NCBI RefSeq assembly: GCF_016591975.1
Contig: NZ_AP024169.1
Location: 2,209,001-2,273,000, forward strand
Direction: 5' to 3'
Source: Anaeromicropila herbilytica
GTDB taxonomy: Bacteria > Bacillota > Clostridia > Lachnospirales > Lachnospiraceae
DNA: 64,000 nucleotides
The notes beneath the pieces are model-generated. The model did no database searches. It worked only from the letters and a program-made list of their open reading frames with translations, and was not told where the DNA came from. The translations under genes were made by a program, and so were the position numbers. Below are positions 63,626-64,000 of the stretch, piece after piece; positions within the stretch are counted from its first letter, which is position 1; each line of letters opens with the position of its first letter.

Positions 63626-64000
63626 ATGAAAATGAAAAAAGCATATATTATTTTAATTAGTTTTTTTTCGTTAACTATCCTATTTTCAATATGCTACTTA
63701 TTAAGTTTTAAATCAGCTTTATATCAGTTTAATAAGAATGCAGTTGGAAAGGATAATCTTCTATCATCCTATCAAGAATCCATTCAGAATAGTACAAAGG
63801 GCAATACAAGTGTTAATACGAATCAAGTAGAAGCAGAAATGAATCAGAACGATAATACAGTAGCGGTTGATTCATCAGAGAATGCTTATGTTACTCCTTC
63901 CACAGAATATGAATTACAAGAGTATGATATAAAAAAGGGTTCTTTAATAACAAATAACTTGAATACACCAGATTATTTGATTGGATTAACGAGAGAGGAA
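63626..64000 (+). CDS. Membrane-anchored protein of unknown function (3' end missing)
   Basis: An ATG at 63626, 7 bases after AAAGGAG, opens a frame that runs off the window (125 codons seen). One N-terminal membrane segment (residues 6-30) is followed by a Ser/Asn/Gln-rich linker and the start of a domain reading TEYELQEYDIKKGSL. That resembles the small C-terminal domain of BofC-like sporulation proteins by memory, but too little is visible to name it. Confidence 0.7.
   Translation, partial: MKMKKAYIILISFFSLTILFSICYLLSFKSALYQFNKNAVGKDNLLSSYQESIQNSTKGNTSVNTNQVEAEMNQNDNTVAVDSSENAYVTPSTEYELQEYDIKKGSLITNNLNTPDYLIGLTREE

Noticed and set aside
63660..63670. T8 tract in the partial membrane protein as a phase-variable site
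   Set aside because: It is short for slippage in an AT-rich genome and the frame is intact; there is no supporting evidence.

Overview
The window is an AT-rich chromosome segment from a low-GC, anaerobic, endospore-forming Firmicute of the Clostridia. The best match from memory is the Lachnospiraceae, close to Lachnoclostridium (Clostridium) phytofermentans. That placement is inference from gene content: a beta-1,4-galactan utilisation locus, a full chemotaxis operon, the sporulation pair yqfC/yqfD, a short-form HisG with HisZ, and a large HisIE fusion. Every gene I can support (about 50) lies on the + strand, as expected for a leading-strand replichore. I see no rRNA, tRNA, CRISPR array, prophage or intact insertion sequence.

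Layout. 1-9940: an FtsA-like actin-fold protein cut by the window edge, a YycJ-type metallo-hydrolase, an ACT protein with its UPF0210 partner, a PepD-type dipeptidase, and three envelope proteins (CapA, LCP and M23 families). 10278-17287: RelQ-type alarmone synthetase, rRNA methyltransferase, two pseudouridine synthases, a YgiQ radical SAM protein and RecU. 17284-23927: histidine operon hisZ-G-D-B-A-IE behind a leader of roughly 475 nt that carries three copies of a structured module; hisC, hisH and hisF are absent. 24000-31988: a response regulator with a SARP/BTAD-like output region, then cheY-cheA-cheW-mcp-cheR-cheB. 32101-44904: galactan locus with a LacI regulator and twin operators, a binding protein and two permeases, a GH35 beta-galactosidase, a second chemoreceptor, and a secreted GH53 endo-galactanase with carbohydrate-binding and Ig-like domains. 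45168-52487: alaS, rpsU, yqfC-yqfD, a zinc-phospholipase-C-like protein and a UMF1-type transporter. 52937-56314: nadA-nadB-nadC behind a promoter built into a NiaR-like palindrome. 56778-64000: a small membrane protein, phoH, a degenerate PgpH-like 7TM-HD protein, ybeY, a DUF3048 lipoprotein, a SpoVB/MurJ-type flippase and a partial membrane-anchored protein.

How it works together. The galactan locus reads as a complete pathway: secreted GH53 cuts galactan, the ABC transporter imports oligosaccharides, GH35 trims them to galactose inside the cell, LacI senses the sugar, and the embedded chemoreceptor may steer cells to it. The his and nad operons are biosynthetic units with their own promoters and control regions.

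The least explained signals are non-coding. (1) A repeated hairpin/mini-ORF module in the hisZ leader, with a related piece at the ybeY start. (2) A dispersed imperfect palindrome of about 230 bp with short terminal inverted repeats, present three times in intergenic spacers. (3) A small perfect palindrome flanked by 9-bp direct repeats, sitting in frame inside the capA-like gene. All sequence comparisons were made by eye; no search, folding or alignment program was run.
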